A stretch of 64,000 bases of DNA from NCBI RefSeq assembly GCF_000518985.1, contig NZ_JAEQ01000008.1, positions 62,001 to 126,000 of the forward strand, written 5' to 3'. Source of the stretch: Chelativorans sp. J32. Lineage in GTDB: Bacteria; Pseudomonadota; Alphaproteobacteria; Rhizobiales; Rhizobiaceae. The notes under the pieces are model-generated. The model did not search any database. It was not told the origin of the DNA and saw only the letters and a list, made by a program, of their open reading frames with translations. This document shows, in pieces, positions 17,493 to 26,986 of the stretch. The stretch's first letter is position 1. Every line of letters starts with the position of its first letter. Position numbers and translations under genes: made by a program.

Positions 17493-18410
17493 TCACGCGC
17501 TGACGGCAGCGGGTTCGGCTTCTTCAGGTGCAGGAAGTCTCGGTGCTTCCTCTAGCGCCACCTGCTTCTTGAGCAGGATCTTCAGCAACCGTGCCACGGT
17601 CGCCTTCATCTCGGTGCGCGGGACGACCATATCCACCATTCCGTGCTCCCTCAGATATTCGGCGCGCTGGAACCCTTCGGGCAGTTTCTCCCGGATGGTC
17701 TGCTCGATCACGCGCGGGCCGGCAAAGCCGATGAGGGCGCCGGGCTCGGCGATATGCACGTCGCCAAGCATGGCGTAAGAGGCGGTGACGCCGCCGGTCG
17801 TCGGATTGGTGAGCACGACGATATAAGGCAGGCCCGCTTCCTTGAGCCTGTCTACAGCCACCGTCGTGCGGGGAAGCTGCATCAACGAGAGGATGCCCTC
17901 CTGCATACGCGCGCCGCCGGAGGCTGCGAAAAGGACGAGCGGCAACCGGCGCTCCACCGCGGTCTCGAAGCCGCGGACGATGGCTTCGCCCGCCGCCATG
18001 CCCAGCGAGCCTCCCATGAAGGCAAAATCCTGTACTGTCGCCATGACCTCCAGGCCCTCGACGCTGCCGATCCCGTTCAGAACCGCATCTTCCAGATTCG
18101 TCTTGGCCTTGGCATCGCGCAGGCGGTCGATATAGCGACGCTCGTCGCGGAATTTCAGCGGATCGACGACGACTTTCGGATTCTCGAGCGTCTCATAGGC
18201 ACCACCATCGAAGAAGTGCTTCAGCCGGTCCTTGGCGGAGATCTTCATATGGTAGCCGGAGGAGGGGATCACCCACTGGTTCTCCTCCAGATCCTTATGA
18301 AAAACCATTTCGCCCGTCTCCGGATCCTTGATCCAGAGATTTTCCGGCATCTCGCGACGGCCGAGCATGGAGTTGATTTTCGGCCGGACGTAGTTGGTGA
18401 TCCAGTTCAT
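17493..18410 (-). CDS. accD: Acetyl-CoA carboxylase carboxyltransferase subunit beta
   Basis: The beta subunit of the carboxyltransferase that passes CO2 from carboxybiotin to acetyl-CoA in fatty acid synthesis; 305 residues. [12 protein letters not shown] and [17 protein letters not shown] form the crotonase-like core and oxyanion holes. The N-terminal segment corresponding to the Cys4 zinc ribbon of the E. coli protein (here about residues 22-55, [19 protein letters not shown]) contains no cysteine, and the whole protein has none. The frame extends upstream past 18410, but ATG 18410 gives the family N-terminus [12 protein letters not shown]. It sits between trpA and folC. Confidence 0.95.
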   Translation of the reverse strand: MNWITNYVRPKINSMLGRREMPENLWIKDPETGEMVFHKDLEENQWVIPSSGYHMKISAKDRLKHFFDGGAYETLENPKVVVDPLKFRDERRYIDRLRDAKAKTNLEDAVLNGIGSVEGLEVMATVQDFAFMGGSLGMAAGEAIVRGFETAVERRLPLVLFAASGGARMQEGILSLMQLPRTTVAVDRLKEAGLPYIVVLTNPTTGGVTASYAMLGDVHIAEPGALIGFAGPRVIEQTIREKLPEGFQRAEYLREHGMVDMVVPRTEMKATVARLLKILLKKQVALEEAPRLPAPEEAEPAAVSA

Positions 18411-18456
18411 GAGCGATACTCCTTCCTCTCCGAATACTACCGGGAGAAATTGTCCG

Positions 18457-19302
18457 TTATTCGGCGGGAGCCGAGACGCGCGCTTCGCGCACCCCGTCGG
18501 CCAGCCCGCGCACGAGGGTCGCCACCGCTTCCGCCGGGTCGGCCGTGGTTTTGCCGTCCGCGCCCAGCACATTGGCGACAGCATTGACGATAGCCGTACC
18601 GACCACCACGCCATCGGCCGCCGCACCGATCGCGCGCGCCTGGCTTGCCGTCTTCACGCCGAAGCCGACGCAAACCGGCAGCTCCGTATGGCCCTTGATG
18701 CGGGAGACGGCCCCTGCCACCTTGGACGTATCGGGGAGGGCAGAACCGGTGATGCCCGTCATCGACACGTAGTAAACAAAGCCGGAGGTGTTTTCGAGAA
18801 CCTTGGGCAAACGCTTGTCGTCGGTCGTGGGCGTGGCAAGGCGGATGAAGTTGATGCCGGCCTTCAGCGCCGGCACGCACAGTTCCTCGTCCATCTCCGG
18901 CGGCAGGTCGACGATGATCAGCCCGTCGATGCCGGACTCTTTCGCATCGGCCAGGAAGCGATCGACGCCATAGATATAGATCGGATTGTAGTATCCCATC
19001 ATGACGATGGGCGTATGGTCATTCTCCTGCCGGAAGCTCCGAGCCATCTGAAGCGTCTTGGCGAGCGTCTGGCCGCCTTTAAGCGCGCGCAGACCGGCAG
19101 CCTGGATGGCCGGTCCGTCGGCCATCGGATCCGAGAAGGGCATGCCAAGTTCGATGATATCGCTGCCGGCTTTCGGCAACGCCTTCATGATGGAAAGCGA
19201 GGTCTCGTAATCCGGATCGCCGCCCATGAAATAGGTGACGAGCGCAGGCCGGTTCTCGGCCTTGAGATTGGCGAAAAGCCTGTCGATACGGGTGGTCGTC
19301 AT
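18457..19302 (-). CDS. trpA: Tryptophan synthase alpha chain
   Basis: Cleaves indole-3-glycerol phosphate to indole and glyceraldehyde-3-phosphate; 281 residues, a TIM barrel. Catalytic Glu51 lies in [16 protein letters not shown] and Asp62 in the same stretch; [14 protein letters not shown] is the second hallmark. The start (ATG 19302) overlaps the stop of cutA by four bases, so the two are translationally coupled. It works as a complex with TrpB, which here lies upstream of the inserted cutA. Confidence 0.96.
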   Translation of the reverse strand: MTTTRIDRLFANLKAENRPALVTYFMGGDPDYETSLSIMKALPKAGSDIIELGMPFSDPMADGPAIQAAGLRALKGGQTLAKTLQMARSFRQENDHTPIVMMGYYNPIYIYGVDRFLADAKESGIDGLIIVDLPPEMDEELCVPALKAGINFIRLATPTTDDKRLPKVLENTSGFVYYVSMTGITGSALPDTSKVAGAVSRIKGHTELPVCVGFGVKTASQARAIGAAADGVVVGTAIVNAVANVLGADGKTTADPAEAVATLVRGLADGVREARVSAPAE

Positions 19303-19628
19303 GCAGGTTCTTTCGTTTCCGCGCGCAGCCAGTCGGCATAGGCCTGATCGACCTGGCTGATCTCCGTCGCTGTGATGAACGGTACTTCATAGGAATGGAG
19401 CGTGCGCACTGCCTCGCAGACTGCTTCGAAATGCTCGCTCCGGGTTTTCAGGAGGAGCGGCACCTCGGTCGCCGTCTCGATCGCGCCCTTCCAGCGATAG
19501 CGGCTTGCAATCGGGGGGAAGATATTGGCGCATGCAGCAAGCTTTTCGGCGATGCAGGCGTCGGCGATCTTCTCGGCCGTCTTCTGATCGGGGCAGTTCA
19601 CCCAGATATCGATGAACCGGAGCGGCAT
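19299..19628 (-). CDS. cutA: CutA-family protein inserted between trpB and trpA
   Basis: A 109-residue member of the trimeric CutA1 family, linked to divalent-cation tolerance in E. coli but without an agreed biochemical role. The sequence has the family core: [26 protein letters not shown], then [16 protein letters not shown] and [14 protein letters not shown]. It starts three bases after the trpB stop and overlaps trpA by four, so it is a full member of the trp transcription unit. trpB and trpA are usually adjacent, so this placement is notable. Confidence 0.92.
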   Translation of the reverse strand: MPLRFIDIWVNCPDQKTAEKIADACIAEKLAACANIFPPIASRYRWKGAIETATEVPLLLKTRSEHFEAVCEAVRTLHSYEVPFITATEISQVDQAYADWLRAETKEPA

Positions 19629-19631
19629 GGC

Positions 19632-20852
19632 TTAGATATCCATGTTGAGGTGTTTCGCCACGGCGAAGATATCCTTGTCACCCCTGCCGGACAGATTCAT
19701 GACGATGATCTGATCCCTGCGCATTTTCGGGGCGCGCTTGATGACCTCGGCCAAGGCGTGGGACGGTTCAAGCGCCGGAATGATGCCTTCGAGGCGGGTA
19801 AGGAGTTGAAAGGCCTCCAACGCCTCATGGTCCATGATGGGCACATACTCCACGCGACCGGCATCCTTCAGCCAGGAGTGCTCGGGCCCAATGCCCGGAT
19901 AGTCCAGGCCGGCCGAGATCGAGTGGCCTTCCTTGATCTGGCCGTCGTCGTCCTGCAGGAGGTAGGTACGGTTGCCGTGCAGAACGCCCGGCTTACCCGC
20001 GGTGATGGAAGCGCAGTGCTCGTCGCCTTCAAGGCCCTTGCCGCCGGCTTCGACACCCACCATGGCCACGTCTTTATCGTCCAGGAAGGGATGGAAAAGC
20101 CCTATGGCATTGGAGCCGCCGCCGACCGCAGCCACGAGGAGGTCCGGCAGACGCCCCTCGGCTTGGAGCATCTGCTCCTTGGTTTCTTGCCCGATGACGG
20201 ACTGGAAATCTCGTACGAGTTCCGGATAGGGATGAGGACCTGCGGCCGTGCCGATCAGGTAATACGTGTTCTCGACATTGGTCACCCAGTCGCGGAGCGC
20301 CTCATTCATCGCATCCTTGAGCGTCCCGTGGCCGGACGTCACCGGCTTCACCTCCGCACCCAAAAGCCGCATGCGAAAGACGTTCGGCGCCTGCCGTTCC
20401 ACATCCGTCGCGCCCATATACACGATGCAGGGCAGCCCGAAACGGGCAGCCACGGTGGCCGAGGCCACTCCGTGCTGGCCAGCACCGGTCTCGGCGATGA
20501 TGCGCGTCTTGCCCATGCGCCGGGCAAGCAGGATCTGGCCGAGGCAATTGTTGATCTTGTGGCTGCCCGTATGGTTGAGCTCGTCGCGCTTGAAATAGAT
20601 CTTTGCGCCGCCGAGATGCTCCGTCAGCCGCTCGGCGAAATAGAGCGGCGAGGGCCGGCCCGTGTAATGCGCATTGAGGTGCTGAAGCTCGGCTTTGAAA
20701 GCCGGATCGTTCTTGGCTGCGTTCCAGTGCTCCTGGAGATCGAGGATGAGCGGCATCAGCGTTTCCGCGACGAAGCGGCCGCCGAAAATGCCGAACATGC
20801 CCTGCTCGTCGGGTCCGGTGCGGAAGGAATTGGGTTCAACCGGCTTGTTCAT
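19632..20852 (-). CDS. trpB: Tryptophan synthase beta chain
   Basis: The PLP enzyme that condenses indole with serine to give tryptophan; 406 residues. The PLP lysine is Lys99 in [12 protein letters not shown]; the phosphate-binding GGGSNAIG loop and [10 protein letters not shown] are present. It lies downstream of trpF (10 bases) and is followed by cutA and trpA. The start ATG 20852 is preceded by GGAGG. This is the TrpB1 type expected to pair with TrpA. Confidence 0.97.
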   Translation of the reverse strand: MNKPVEPNSFRTGPDEQGMFGIFGGRFVAETLMPLILDLQEHWNAAKNDPAFKAELQHLNAHYTGRPSPLYFAERLTEHLGGAKIYFKRDELNHTGSHKINNCLGQILLARRMGKTRIIAETGAGQHGVASATVAARFGLPCIVYMGATDVERQAPNVFRMRLLGAEVKPVTSGHGTLKDAMNEALRDWVTNVENTYYLIGTAAGPHPYPELVRDFQSVIGQETKEQMLQAEGRLPDLLVAAVGGGSNAIGLFHPFLDDKDVAMVGVEAGGKGLEGDEHCASITAGKPGVLHGNRTYLLQDDDGQIKEGHSISAGLDYPGIGPEHSWLKDAGRVEYVPIMDHEALEAFQLLTRLEGIIPALEPSHALAEVIKRAPKMRRDQIIVMNLSGRGDKDIFAVAKHLNMDI

Positions 20853-20862
20853 GCCGCCTCCG

Positions 20863-21519
20863 TTACTCGCGCTCGCCCCGTGCGGCCTGCACGGCGGTGA
20901 AGAAGGCGCGTATCAAATCCGGGTCCTTTTCGCCCGGCGCGCGTTCCACGCCGGAAGAAATATCGATACCGCGCGGCCGGGCTATGGCAAGGGCCTCAGC
21001 GATATTGGCCGCGTTGAGACCACCCGAAAGCATGTAATCCACTTCGCCGTCAAGGGAGGCAAGCAACGACCAGTCGAAAGGGATGCCGTTGCCGCCCGGA
21101 AGCTGTGCACCAACCGGCGGTTTCGCGTCGAGCAGGAAACGGTCTGCCACCTCACGATAGGCCGACAATGCCAGAAGGTCTTGCGCCTCCCGCACTGAGA
21201 TCGCCTTCATCACCGGCAGCCCGTAACGCTTCTTGATGTCATCCAGACGCTCTGGGCTTTCGCTCCCATGGAACTGCAGCACGTCAGGCTGCACAATGTC
21301 GACGATACGCTCGAGCGTCTGGTCGTCGGCATTCACAGTCACGGCCACCGCTTTCGCGCGGCCACTGGCCAATCTCCCAAGTCGCGCAGCCGTTTCCACG
21401 TCGACATTCCGCGGGCTCTTCGGAAAGAAGATGAAACCGATATGGCTCGCCCCGCCGCTGAGCGCGGCGGTAACGGCTTGCTCAGTCTTCAGGCCGCAGA
21501 TTTTGATCTCTAGTTCCAT
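20863..21519 (-). CDS. trpF: Phosphoribosylanthranilate isomerase
   Basis: Carries out the Amadori rearrangement of phosphoribosylanthranilate in tryptophan synthesis; 218 residues, TIM barrel. The general base Cys8 is in [11 protein letters not shown], followed by [23 protein letters not shown] holds the expected acid and [14 protein letters not shown] the phosphate site. The frame is open for 13 more codons upstream, but ATG 21519 gives the normal family length. First gene of the trpF-trpB-cutA-trpA set. I see no leader peptide rich in Trp codons upstream. Confidence 0.95.
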   Translation of the reverse strand: MELEIKICGLKTEQAVTAALSGGASHIGFIFFPKSPRNVDVETAARLGRLASGRAKAVAVTVNADDQTLERIVDIVQPDVLQFHGSESPERLDDIKKRYGLPVMKAISVREAQDLLALSAYREVADRFLLDAKPPVGAQLPGGNGIPFDWSLLASLDGEVDYMLSGGLNAANIAEALAIARPRGIDISSGVERAPGEKDPDLIRAFFTAVQAARGERE

Positions 21520-21624
21520 GCGCGTGGGAGTGGCACGAATAGGGCGGTAGGGCAACAAGACAGTCGCGTGTATGCCGGATTTGGGCGAAATACATACTGC
21601 CCGGACGCTCTATCCCTTACTGCC

Positions 21625-22377
21625 CTATCCAAACCGTATTGCCTGCAGTGCGGTTCCGTTCCTTTTTAGCCAGGCCTTGCATCGTTCCGTGTCCGGGCAG
21701 AGTGTCTCGCACAGGTCCCAGAAGCGGGGGCCGTGGTTCATTTCCTTCAGATGCGCCACCTCATGGGCGACGAGATAGTTGATGACCGGCGACGGCGCCA
21801 TCATGATGCGCCAGGAAAAGGAAAGCACCCCGTCCGACGTGCAGGAGCCCCAGCGGCTCGACGTGTCCTTATAGCGGATCGATTTGGCGCGCCGGCCTAC
21901 ATGTGCCGTGTGGCGGGCCACGAGCGGTTCGATCTCCCGTTTCGCTTCACGCTTCAGGAAATCCGCCAGCCGGCGCGGCAGGTGCCTTGTATCGCCACTG
22001 ATGACGAGGGCTGGCTGGCCGTCGATCGTTACCGCCGTCACCGTCCCTCGGGTACCCGGCTCATGCACTATGAGATGCGGCACGCCGCGCAGCGGAATCT
22101 TGATCCCGGGGCGCACGAGCGGCTCTTCGGGAATTTTTCTGAGCTTCTCTTCAAGCCAGCCCCGGTGACGTTCCAGGAAACGGTCCACCTCGCGCGACGA
22201 AACGCCGGGGGGAATGGTGACGCGAAGGCTTTCGCCGCCCGGCCCGATGCGGAGCGTGAGCCGCCGGGCCCGCTCGTTTTCCACCACTTTCAGCGGCAGT
22301 TCACGTCCGGCGACGATGTGCGTTCGCGCGGCTGGGGATGCTTTTGGCGAGGCGCGCTTCAGGAGACGAGGGAACAT
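21625..22377 (-). CDS. YgjP-like M48-type metalloprotein
   Basis: A 250-residue protein of the DUF45/YgjP family. The zinc motif HEVAHLKEMNHGPRFW near the C-terminus supplies HExxH plus the third ligand, and YKDTSSRWGSCTSDGVLSFSWRI just before it is the family signature. E. coli YgjP has been reported to hydrolyse UTP, while the family is usually annotated as a metallohydrolase or peptidase. The N-terminal third is basic and variable. It lies alone between trpF and the DUF2852 gene on the same strand; a terminator separates it from the latter. Confidence 0.85.
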   Translation of the reverse strand: MFPRLLKRASPKASPAARTHIVAGRELPLKVVENERARRLTLRIGPGGESLRVTIPPGVSSREVDRFLERHRGWLEEKLRKIPEEPLVRPGIKIPLRGVPHLIVHEPGTRGTVTAVTIDGQPALVISGDTRHLPRRLADFLKREAKREIEPLVARHTAHVGRRAKSIRYKDTSSRWGSCTSDGVLSFSWRIMMAPSPVINYLVAHEVAHLKEMNHGPRFWDLCETLCPDTERCKAWLKRNGTALQAIRFG

Positions 22378-22421
22378 TCGAACAAAATATGTGATTCGTC
22401 CGGCATTGATCAGGAGCTTGC

Positions 22422-22449
22422 AAGAAAAACGGCGCCCTTGTGGGGCGCC
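22422..22449 (-). terminator. Terminator after the DUF2852 gene
   Basis: On the minus strand GGCGCCC, a five-base loop and GGGCGCC are followed closely by a T-rich tract (complement of AAGAAAAAC at 22422-22430). It is placed between the DUF2852 stop and the YgjP-like gene, both minus-strand. Confidence 0.7.
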
Positions 22450-22474
22450 GGAGGAACAAAGTCGGTCGGTCCGC

Positions 22475-22891
22475 TCAGCCGAGATCGGTCACCGGCGGAG
22501 CGCTCGGCCCGCGGTTCTCGCGTTCGCGCATAAAGCGGTCGAACTCTTCCTGGTCTTTGGCGCGGCGAAGCTCGTGCGCATACTCGTCGAACTCGTCGCG
22601 CATGGCGTCGAGCCTGCGGCGCTCTTCTTCAAGACGCTCGAGCTCCTTCTGGCGCCACTCGTCGAAAGCGACGTTACCGGTCATGGAATAGCTGCGGCTC
22701 GCCTTGCGGCAATTCGCAAACAGTCCGTCGGTCTTGCGGTTGACACCGCGCTTGAATTCGGGGAGCCGGTCGCCCCACAGGATATAGGCCAGCATGGCAA
22801 GGCCAAGCGGCCAGAACAGCATGAAGCCGACCACCATCAGGGCGATCGTCGCCGGTGTCCAAGCCGGGCGTATCAGGGCAGAATTGGTCAT
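22475..22891 (-). CDS. DUF2852 membrane protein
   Basis: A 138-residue protein widespread in Rhizobiales, function unknown. One or two closely spaced hydrophobic helices (about residues 11-36, TIALMVVGFMLFWPLGLAML) precede a soluble, highly charged helical tail with a long Glu/Arg coiled coil (about 75-125). The open frame extends to 23011, but ATG 22891 has GAGGAA nine bases upstream and matches the usual N-terminus (NSALIRPAWTPAT). It is followed by an intrinsic terminator. Confidence 0.82.
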   Translation of the reverse strand: MTNSALIRPAWTPATIALMVVGFMLFWPLGLAMLAYILWGDRLPEFKRGVNRKTDGLFANCRKASRSYSMTGNVAFDEWRQKELERLEEERRRLDAMRDEFDEYAHELRRAKDQEEFDRFMRERENRGPSAPPVTDLG

Positions 22892-23011
22892 CGTCACCAG
22901 TTCCTCATCGAGGGTTGAAAGTCGGGGCGCGGCCGCTTTTTGTGACATGGGAAAGTGCCGAAGGCCTTTCAAGGTATGAACAACCAAAAATCGTAAGACG
23001 GCCGCAACCAA

Positions 23012-23809
23012 CTATCCTTCAGGGCGAGTTTGCCGCGCCCGTTCCACCAGCGCCGCAGCTACCCTGAGCATCAGATCGATGTCCTGCGGGCGGGAGAGAC
23101 GATGATCGCCGTCCCGGACGAGGGACAGCGTCACGTCATCCGCCGGAAGGTGCTCGACGAGCCGGAGAGCGTGCGTATAGGGCACGTCAGGGTCTGCCAT
23201 TCCCTGCAAAATGTGAACGGGGCAATGGGTGTCGATGATGCCTTCGAGGACCCGGTTGCTCCGTCCATCGTCAATCAGCGCTTTGGTATAGATGTAAGGC
23301 TCCGGCGAATACTCAGACGGCTCTTCGAAATAGCCCTGTCTTTCCAGCGCTTCGCGTTGCTCCTCATTCAGTTCGGGCTCCACCAGCTCCATGGTGAAGT
23401 CCGGAGCCGGCGCCAGAAGCAGAATGCCGCCGACGCGCCCGCCTTCTCCGGCTTTCTGCAATTCCTGCACCATGCGGAGCGCGATCCAGGCGCCCATGGA
23501 TGAGGCGACGAGGATTTGTTTTCCCTCCGTGAAGCGGCGGAATACGGCGAGGCTCTCGGCAAGCCAACGGGAAATCGTTCCCTCCTCGAAGGCGCCGCCC
23601 GATTCGCCATGCCCGGAATAGTCGTGCCTCGTGCAGGCGACGCCGCGCTCTTCCGCCCAGCCGTCCAAGGCCTGAGCCTTGGTCCCTTTCATGTCTGAGC
23701 GGTAGCCTCCAAGCCAGACGAGACCTGGGGCGGTTCCTGGCCGATGCCGCACCGCGACCATGTTTCCCTCAACTTCGACGAGGATCGGCTGGCTTTTGTC
23801 CATTGGCAC
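23012..23809 (-). CDS. Alpha/beta hydrolase
   Basis: A cytoplasmic alpha/beta-hydrolase fold protein of 265 residues. The nucleophile Ser lies in VASSMGAWIAL (a GxSxG variant with Ser at the first position), a late Asp in GMADPDVPY and a catalytic His in DGDHRLSRP. The short lid and the HDYSGHGESGG stretch resemble ABHD10-like thioesterases/esterases; the substrate cannot be read from sequence. No signal peptide. It is divergent from infC, with about 170 bases between them. Confidence 0.85.
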   Translation of the reverse strand: MPMDKSQPILVEVEGNMVAVRHRPGTAPGLVWLGGYRSDMKGTKAQALDGWAEERGVACTRHDYSGHGESGGAFEEGTISRWLAESLAVFRRFTEGKQILVASSMGAWIALRMVQELQKAGEGGRVGGILLLAPAPDFTMELVEPELNEEQREALERQGYFEEPSEYSPEPYIYTKALIDDGRSNRVLEGIIDTHCPVHILQGMADPDVPYTHALRLVEHLPADDVTLSLVRDGDHRLSRPQDIDLMLRVAAALVERARQTRPEG

Positions 23810-23896
23810 CTCCTGTTCAACTTTCAGGCGAATTTTTTCTGCTCATTTCCGCCCGATATTGCTCTTCCGGCGTGATTCTTCTGCCGGGTTATGCTA

Positions 23897-23925
23897 TTGA
23901 CACTTCGCCCTGCAAGCCCACATAG
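23897..23925 (+). promoter_or_regulatory. Probable sigma-70 promoter of infC
   Basis: TTGACA (23897-23902), 17 bases, then ACATAG (23920-23925). The -35 box is perfect and the -10 weak. Start of transcription would fall near 23932, about 50 bases before the infC start. Confidence 0.45.
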
Positions 23926-23982
23926 CCGGCGGCTTGTTCCTTTGGGCGCAAGCTGTTTCGTCAACAATTGGAGATAACGACC

Positions 23983-24519
23983 ATTCGCAGACCATTCAAA
24001 GCCGCGCCTGTCGTAAAGGAAGGCCCGCGCTCCAACCGGGATATCCGGGTTCCCCGGGTTCAGCTTATCGATGACGAGGGCAATAACCGCGGAATCGTGT
24101 CCACCGACGAGGCCTTGAGGATTGCCGAGGAGGCAGGACTCGATCTCGTAGAGGTATCGCCGAACGCCGATCCGCCCGTCTGTAAAATCACTGATCTCGG
24201 CAAGCTCAAATACCAGAGCCAGAAGAAGGCCGCTGAGGCTCGTAAGAAGCAGAAGACCATCGAGATCAAAGAGATCAAGATGCGCCCGAACATCGACACC
24301 CATGATTATGAGGTGAAGATGCGTTCGGTTCGCCGCTTCTTCGAGGAGGGGGACAAGGTCAAGCTGACGCTTCGCTTCCGTGGCCGCGAGATGGCGCACC
24401 TGGAACTTGGTATGAAGCTGCTCAACCGCGTCCGTGAGGACGTCGAGGGGATCGCCAAGGTCGAGGCCGAGCCGAAGCTCGAAGGCCGTCAGATGATGAT
24501 GGTGCTTGCCCCGAAATAG
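23983..24519 (+). CDS. infC: Translation initiation factor IF-3 (AUU start)
   Basis: IF-3 binds the 30S subunit and checks initiator codon pairing; 178 residues with the normal two-domain layout (IF3-[21 protein letters not shown]; linker rich in Lys; IF3-[30 protein letters not shown]). No ATG or GTG stands at the expected N-terminus. ATT 23983 begins the conserved (M)RRPFKAAP sequence and has GGAG nine bases upstream, so AUU is the likely start, as in E. coli infC, where it lets IF-3 autoregulate. A TTG at 23968 is the only upstream alternative, but it overlaps the Shine-Dalgarno. Confidence 0.93.
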   Translation: MRRPFKAAPVVKEGPRSNRDIRVPRVQLIDDEGNNRGIVSTDEALRIAEEAGLDLVEVSPNADPPVCKITDLGKLKYQSQKKAAEARKKQKTIEIKEIKMRPNIDTHDYEVKMRSVRRFFEEGDKVKLTLRFRGREMAHLELGMKLLNRVREDVEGIAKVEAEPKLEGRQMMMVLAPK

Positions 24520-24576
24520 CCGAAGTGCCACCCGAACCATCCTGCCTGTCAGGTTTGGAGACGGTGCGAGGTTTTG

Positions 24577-25197
24577 ATGAGTGGCGAGACTGCAAAGGCG
24601 ATGGCGGCATTTCAGTCGTCACGCCGTTACGTGTTGGCGTTGCTGATCGGCGTCATCGGCATCCTGCTTGTCTTCGGAAGCTCGTTGCAGAACGAAATGA
24701 TGCACGAGCTGATCGAAGCCTACGGTCTCGTCCTCATCCTGATTGGCATCGGCGGGCGATTGTGGTCGATACTTTATATCGGCGGGCGAAAGTCCGCCGA
24801 ATTGGTTTCCGCCGGCCCTTATTCGGTAACGAGAAACCCGCTTTATTTTTTCTCCACGGTTGCGGCAGTCGGTGTGGGCGCGCAGACCGGCAGTCTTGTC
24901 ATTTCGGCGCTGGCGGGCCTCTTTTGCGCGGTGGCCTTCTACTTTGTCGCACTTCGTGAGGAGCGCTACCTGAAGGCGACGCTCGGGGCGCCTTATCTAG
25001 CCTATGTCGAACGGGTGCCGCGATTCCTGCCGATTCCCTGGCTTTACAGGGATGAGGAAAGGGTCACCTTCAAGCCCCAGATCTTCAATCGCACATTGGT
25101 CGATGGTCTCGTTTTCCTGAGCGCCATCCCATTTTTCGAGCTCGTCGAGATGGGGAGGGACATGGGATTGATCCCGGTCCTGTTCCAGCTCTACTGA
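24577..25197 (+). CDS. ICMT/PEMT-family membrane methyltransferase
   Basis: A 206-residue integral membrane protein with four or five helices. The C-terminal half carries the isoprenylcysteine carboxyl methyltransferase/phospholipid methyltransferase pattern: [22 protein letters not shown] with the SAM-binding RNP-Y, followed by [27 protein letters not shown]. Bacterial members mostly have unknown substrates. It lies between infC and rpmI, so it may be read through with the ribosomal genes. ATG 24577 follows GCGAGG; a TTG one codon earlier is possible. Confidence 0.82.
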   Translation: MSGETAKAMAAFQSSRRYVLALLIGVIGILLVFGSSLQNEMMHELIEAYGLVLILIGIGGRLWSILYIGGRKSAELVSAGPYSVTRNPLYFFSTVAAVGVGAQTGSLVISALAGLFCAVAFYFVALREERYLKATLGAPYLAYVERVPRFLPIPWLYRDEERVTFKPQIFNRTLVDGLVFLSAIPFFELVEMGRDMGLIPVLFQLY

Positions 25198-25354
25198 ACA
25201 GCTCGGCGCTATTGCGCAGGCGATGACTTGCTGGTATGAGGCGCCGTTCCTTCTGAGCCGTCCGGCAGGGCATGCCGTGGCGGCTCGTAATGCTTCCGGG
25301 GAAAGCCCGGTGAGAAAACAGGCGTTAAGCGCCACAAGAAGTTGGAGAAGCAAA

Positions 25355-25555
25355 ATGCCCAAGCTGAAGACCAAATCGGCGGTCAAGAAGCGGTTCAAGG
25401 TGACCGCGACCGGCCGTGTGAAGGTGCAGGCCGCTGGCAAGCGCCACGGCATGATCAAGCGTTCCAATAAGTTCATCCGCGATGCGCGGGGCACGATGGT
25501 TCTTTCCGATCCCGATACGAAGATCGTGAAGAAGTTCATGCCCTACAGCTTCTGA
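25355..25555 (+). CDS. rpmI: 50S ribosomal protein L35
   Basis: A basic 66-residue ribosomal protein with the typical sequence [20 protein letters not shown] and an RGT...D...KF end. It heads rpmI-rplT; the infC-rpmI-rplT order is conserved, here with a methyltransferase gene inserted. TTGGAGAAG lies before the ATG. The 150-base leader could hold L20-dependent control, but I cannot identify the pseudoknot. Confidence 0.96.
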   Translation: MPKLKTKSAVKKRFKVTATGRVKVQAAGKRHGMIKRSNKFIRDARGTMVLSDPDTKIVKKFMPYSF

Positions 25556-25589
25556 TCGGCGGTTAAGGACAGTTTAAGGAGATCATGCC

Positions 25590-25991
25590 ATGGCACGCGT
25601 GAAGAGGGGTGTTACCGCCCACGCCAAGCACAAGAAGGTCCTGAAAGCCGCCAAGGGTTTCTACGGCCGTCGCAAGAACACCATTCGTATCGCCAAGCAG
25701 GCGGTCGAGAAGTCGCTGCAATACGCCTATCGCGACCGCAAGAATCGCAAGCGCAATTTCCGCGCGCTGTGGATTCAGCGCATCAATGCCGCCACGCGCG
25801 AACACGGGCTTACCTATGGCCGCTTCATCGACGGCCTGAACAAGGCAGGCATCGAGATCGACCGCAAGGTGCTGGCGGACATGGCCGTGCACGAGCCCCA
25901 GGCTTTTGCCGCGCTCGTGGCCAAGTCCAAGGCAGCGCTCGAATATCTCAAGAACACCACTCCCAACGCTTTTGAGAGCGCTGTCGCTTAA
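25590..25991 (+). CDS. rplT: 50S ribosomal protein L20
   Basis: A 133-residue, very basic protein that is essential for early 50S assembly. The family opening [28 protein letters not shown] is intact, as is the RLWIxRINAA-type segment ([15 protein letters not shown]). It is 34 bases downstream of rpmI and followed by a strong terminator. Confidence 0.97.
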   Translation: MARVKRGVTAHAKHKKVLKAAKGFYGRRKNTIRIAKQAVEKSLQYAYRDRKNRKRNFRALWIQRINAATREHGLTYGRFIDGLNKAGIEIDRKVLADMAVHEPQAFAALVAKSKAALEYLKNTTPNAFESAVA

Positions 25992-26029
25992 AGACCAGCG
26001 CTCCCGAAGCAAAGGAAGCATATCTCGGG

Positions 26030-26065
26030 AACCCGCGCTGGCAGGGCTGGCGCGGGTTTTCTTTT
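26030..26065 (+). terminator. Terminator of rpmI-rplT
   Basis: AACCCGCGC (26030-26038) pairs with GCGCGGGTT (26050-26058), followed by TTTTCTTTT. A strong intrinsic terminator. Confidence 0.85.
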
Positions 26066-26095
26066 GAACCTAAGGACATTTGCACGAGATCCGGA

Positions 26096-26986
26096 ATGAT
26101 GCGCGGGGAAAGGGCAGTGGAAGGGGGGCTTCCATCGTCTCAAATAGGGGAGGCGCTTTTGCGCCTGCTGCTCCTGAGCGAGGAGAAGCGTATCTCCTCG
26201 GCGATCCTCGACGGCCGCACTGTTTGGATCAAGCGCTACGATGCCGAAGCCCGGCATTGGGGAAAGCGGCTGCACGAACTCCTCTCGCCTGTCATGCCAA
26301 AATCCTTCCTGCGCGCGTCCAGGCGCGCGGACGCCTCCGGCATGGTCGATCGGGAGATCCGCAAAATGGAAGCTTTCCGGCAGGCAGGCTTCGACGTTCC
26401 TGATCTCGTCTATCGCGGCAGAACGGTGATCGTACTCTCCCATGTGGCCGATATCGTGGAGCATGAATTGCGAAGACTGAGGTCGGTTGATCCCGATGAG
26501 CATGACGAGCTTCTGGTCGGCGCTGCCGGTGCGCTCGGCCATGTCCATGGAGCCGGGCTTTGCCACGGAAGACCGCACCCGCGCGACATGTTCATGAGCG
26601 GGGGCCGCTGGGGCTTTGTGGATTTCGAGGAGGAGCCGGAGGCAGCGATGCCTTTGCGGGCCGCGCAGGGGCGCGACATATGGTTGCTCTTCATGCAGAT
26701 CTCGGCCAATGCAATGCTTCAAGACACGGAGGAGAGGGCTCTCGCTGCCTATGCGCAGGCCGGCCCCAAAGGGGCTCTGGAGCAGCTCGATTCCATTGTC
26801 AGCTTCTGTTCGCCCTTGTTGCCCCCGCTGGGGCTGCTCGAAAATGCCGTCCTTGGGAAGGATCTGCGACGCCTTCTGAAGGCAACCCGATATTTGAAGC
26901 GCGCCCTGGTATCCATTGGTGCGCATTCTGACGCGTCCGCATCGTCCCGAAAGACGAAAGCGATTTTCGGAAACCGCGATGCCTAG
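26096..26986 (+). CDS. Kinase-fold protein with an altered catalytic loop
   Basis: A 296-residue cytoplasmic protein with a layout like the small WaaP/Kdo kinase or RIO/Bud32-type kinases. VWIKRY (Lys46) fits the ATP-anchoring Lys, DREIRKMEAF (Glu88) the helix-C Glu, HGAGLCHGRPHPRDMFM (about 151-167) the catalytic loop, and GFVDFEEEP (about 173-181) the DFG-equivalent metal site. In the loop the usual HGDxHxxN pattern reads HGRPHPRDM, so the catalytic Asp is Arg. Either it uses a shifted Asp or it is a pseudokinase. It lies between the rplT terminator and pheS on the same strand, apparently with its own promoter. The fold assignment is by motif reading and not certain. Confidence 0.6.
   Translation: MMRGERAVEGGLPSSQIGEALLRLLLLSEEKRISSAILDGRTVWIKRYDAEARHWGKRLHELLSPVMPKSFLRASRRADASGMVDREIRKMEAFRQAGFDVPDLVYRGRTVIVLSHVADIVEHELRRLRSVDPDEHDELLVGAAGALGHVHGAGLCHGRPHPRDMFMSGGRWGFVDFEEEPEAAMPLRAAQGRDIWLLFMQISANAMLQDTEERALAAYAQAGPKGALEQLDSIVSFCSPLLPPLGLLENAVLGKDLRRLLKATRYLKRALVSIGAHSDASASSRKTKAIFGNRDA

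Noticed and set aside
19395-20900. A 501-codon open frame on the plus strand
   Set aside because: Antisense to cutA and trpB.
21520-21624. Trp leader peptide before trpF
   Set aside because: No short frame with adjacent Trp codons; in these bacteria attenuation is usually at trpE, which is elsewhere.
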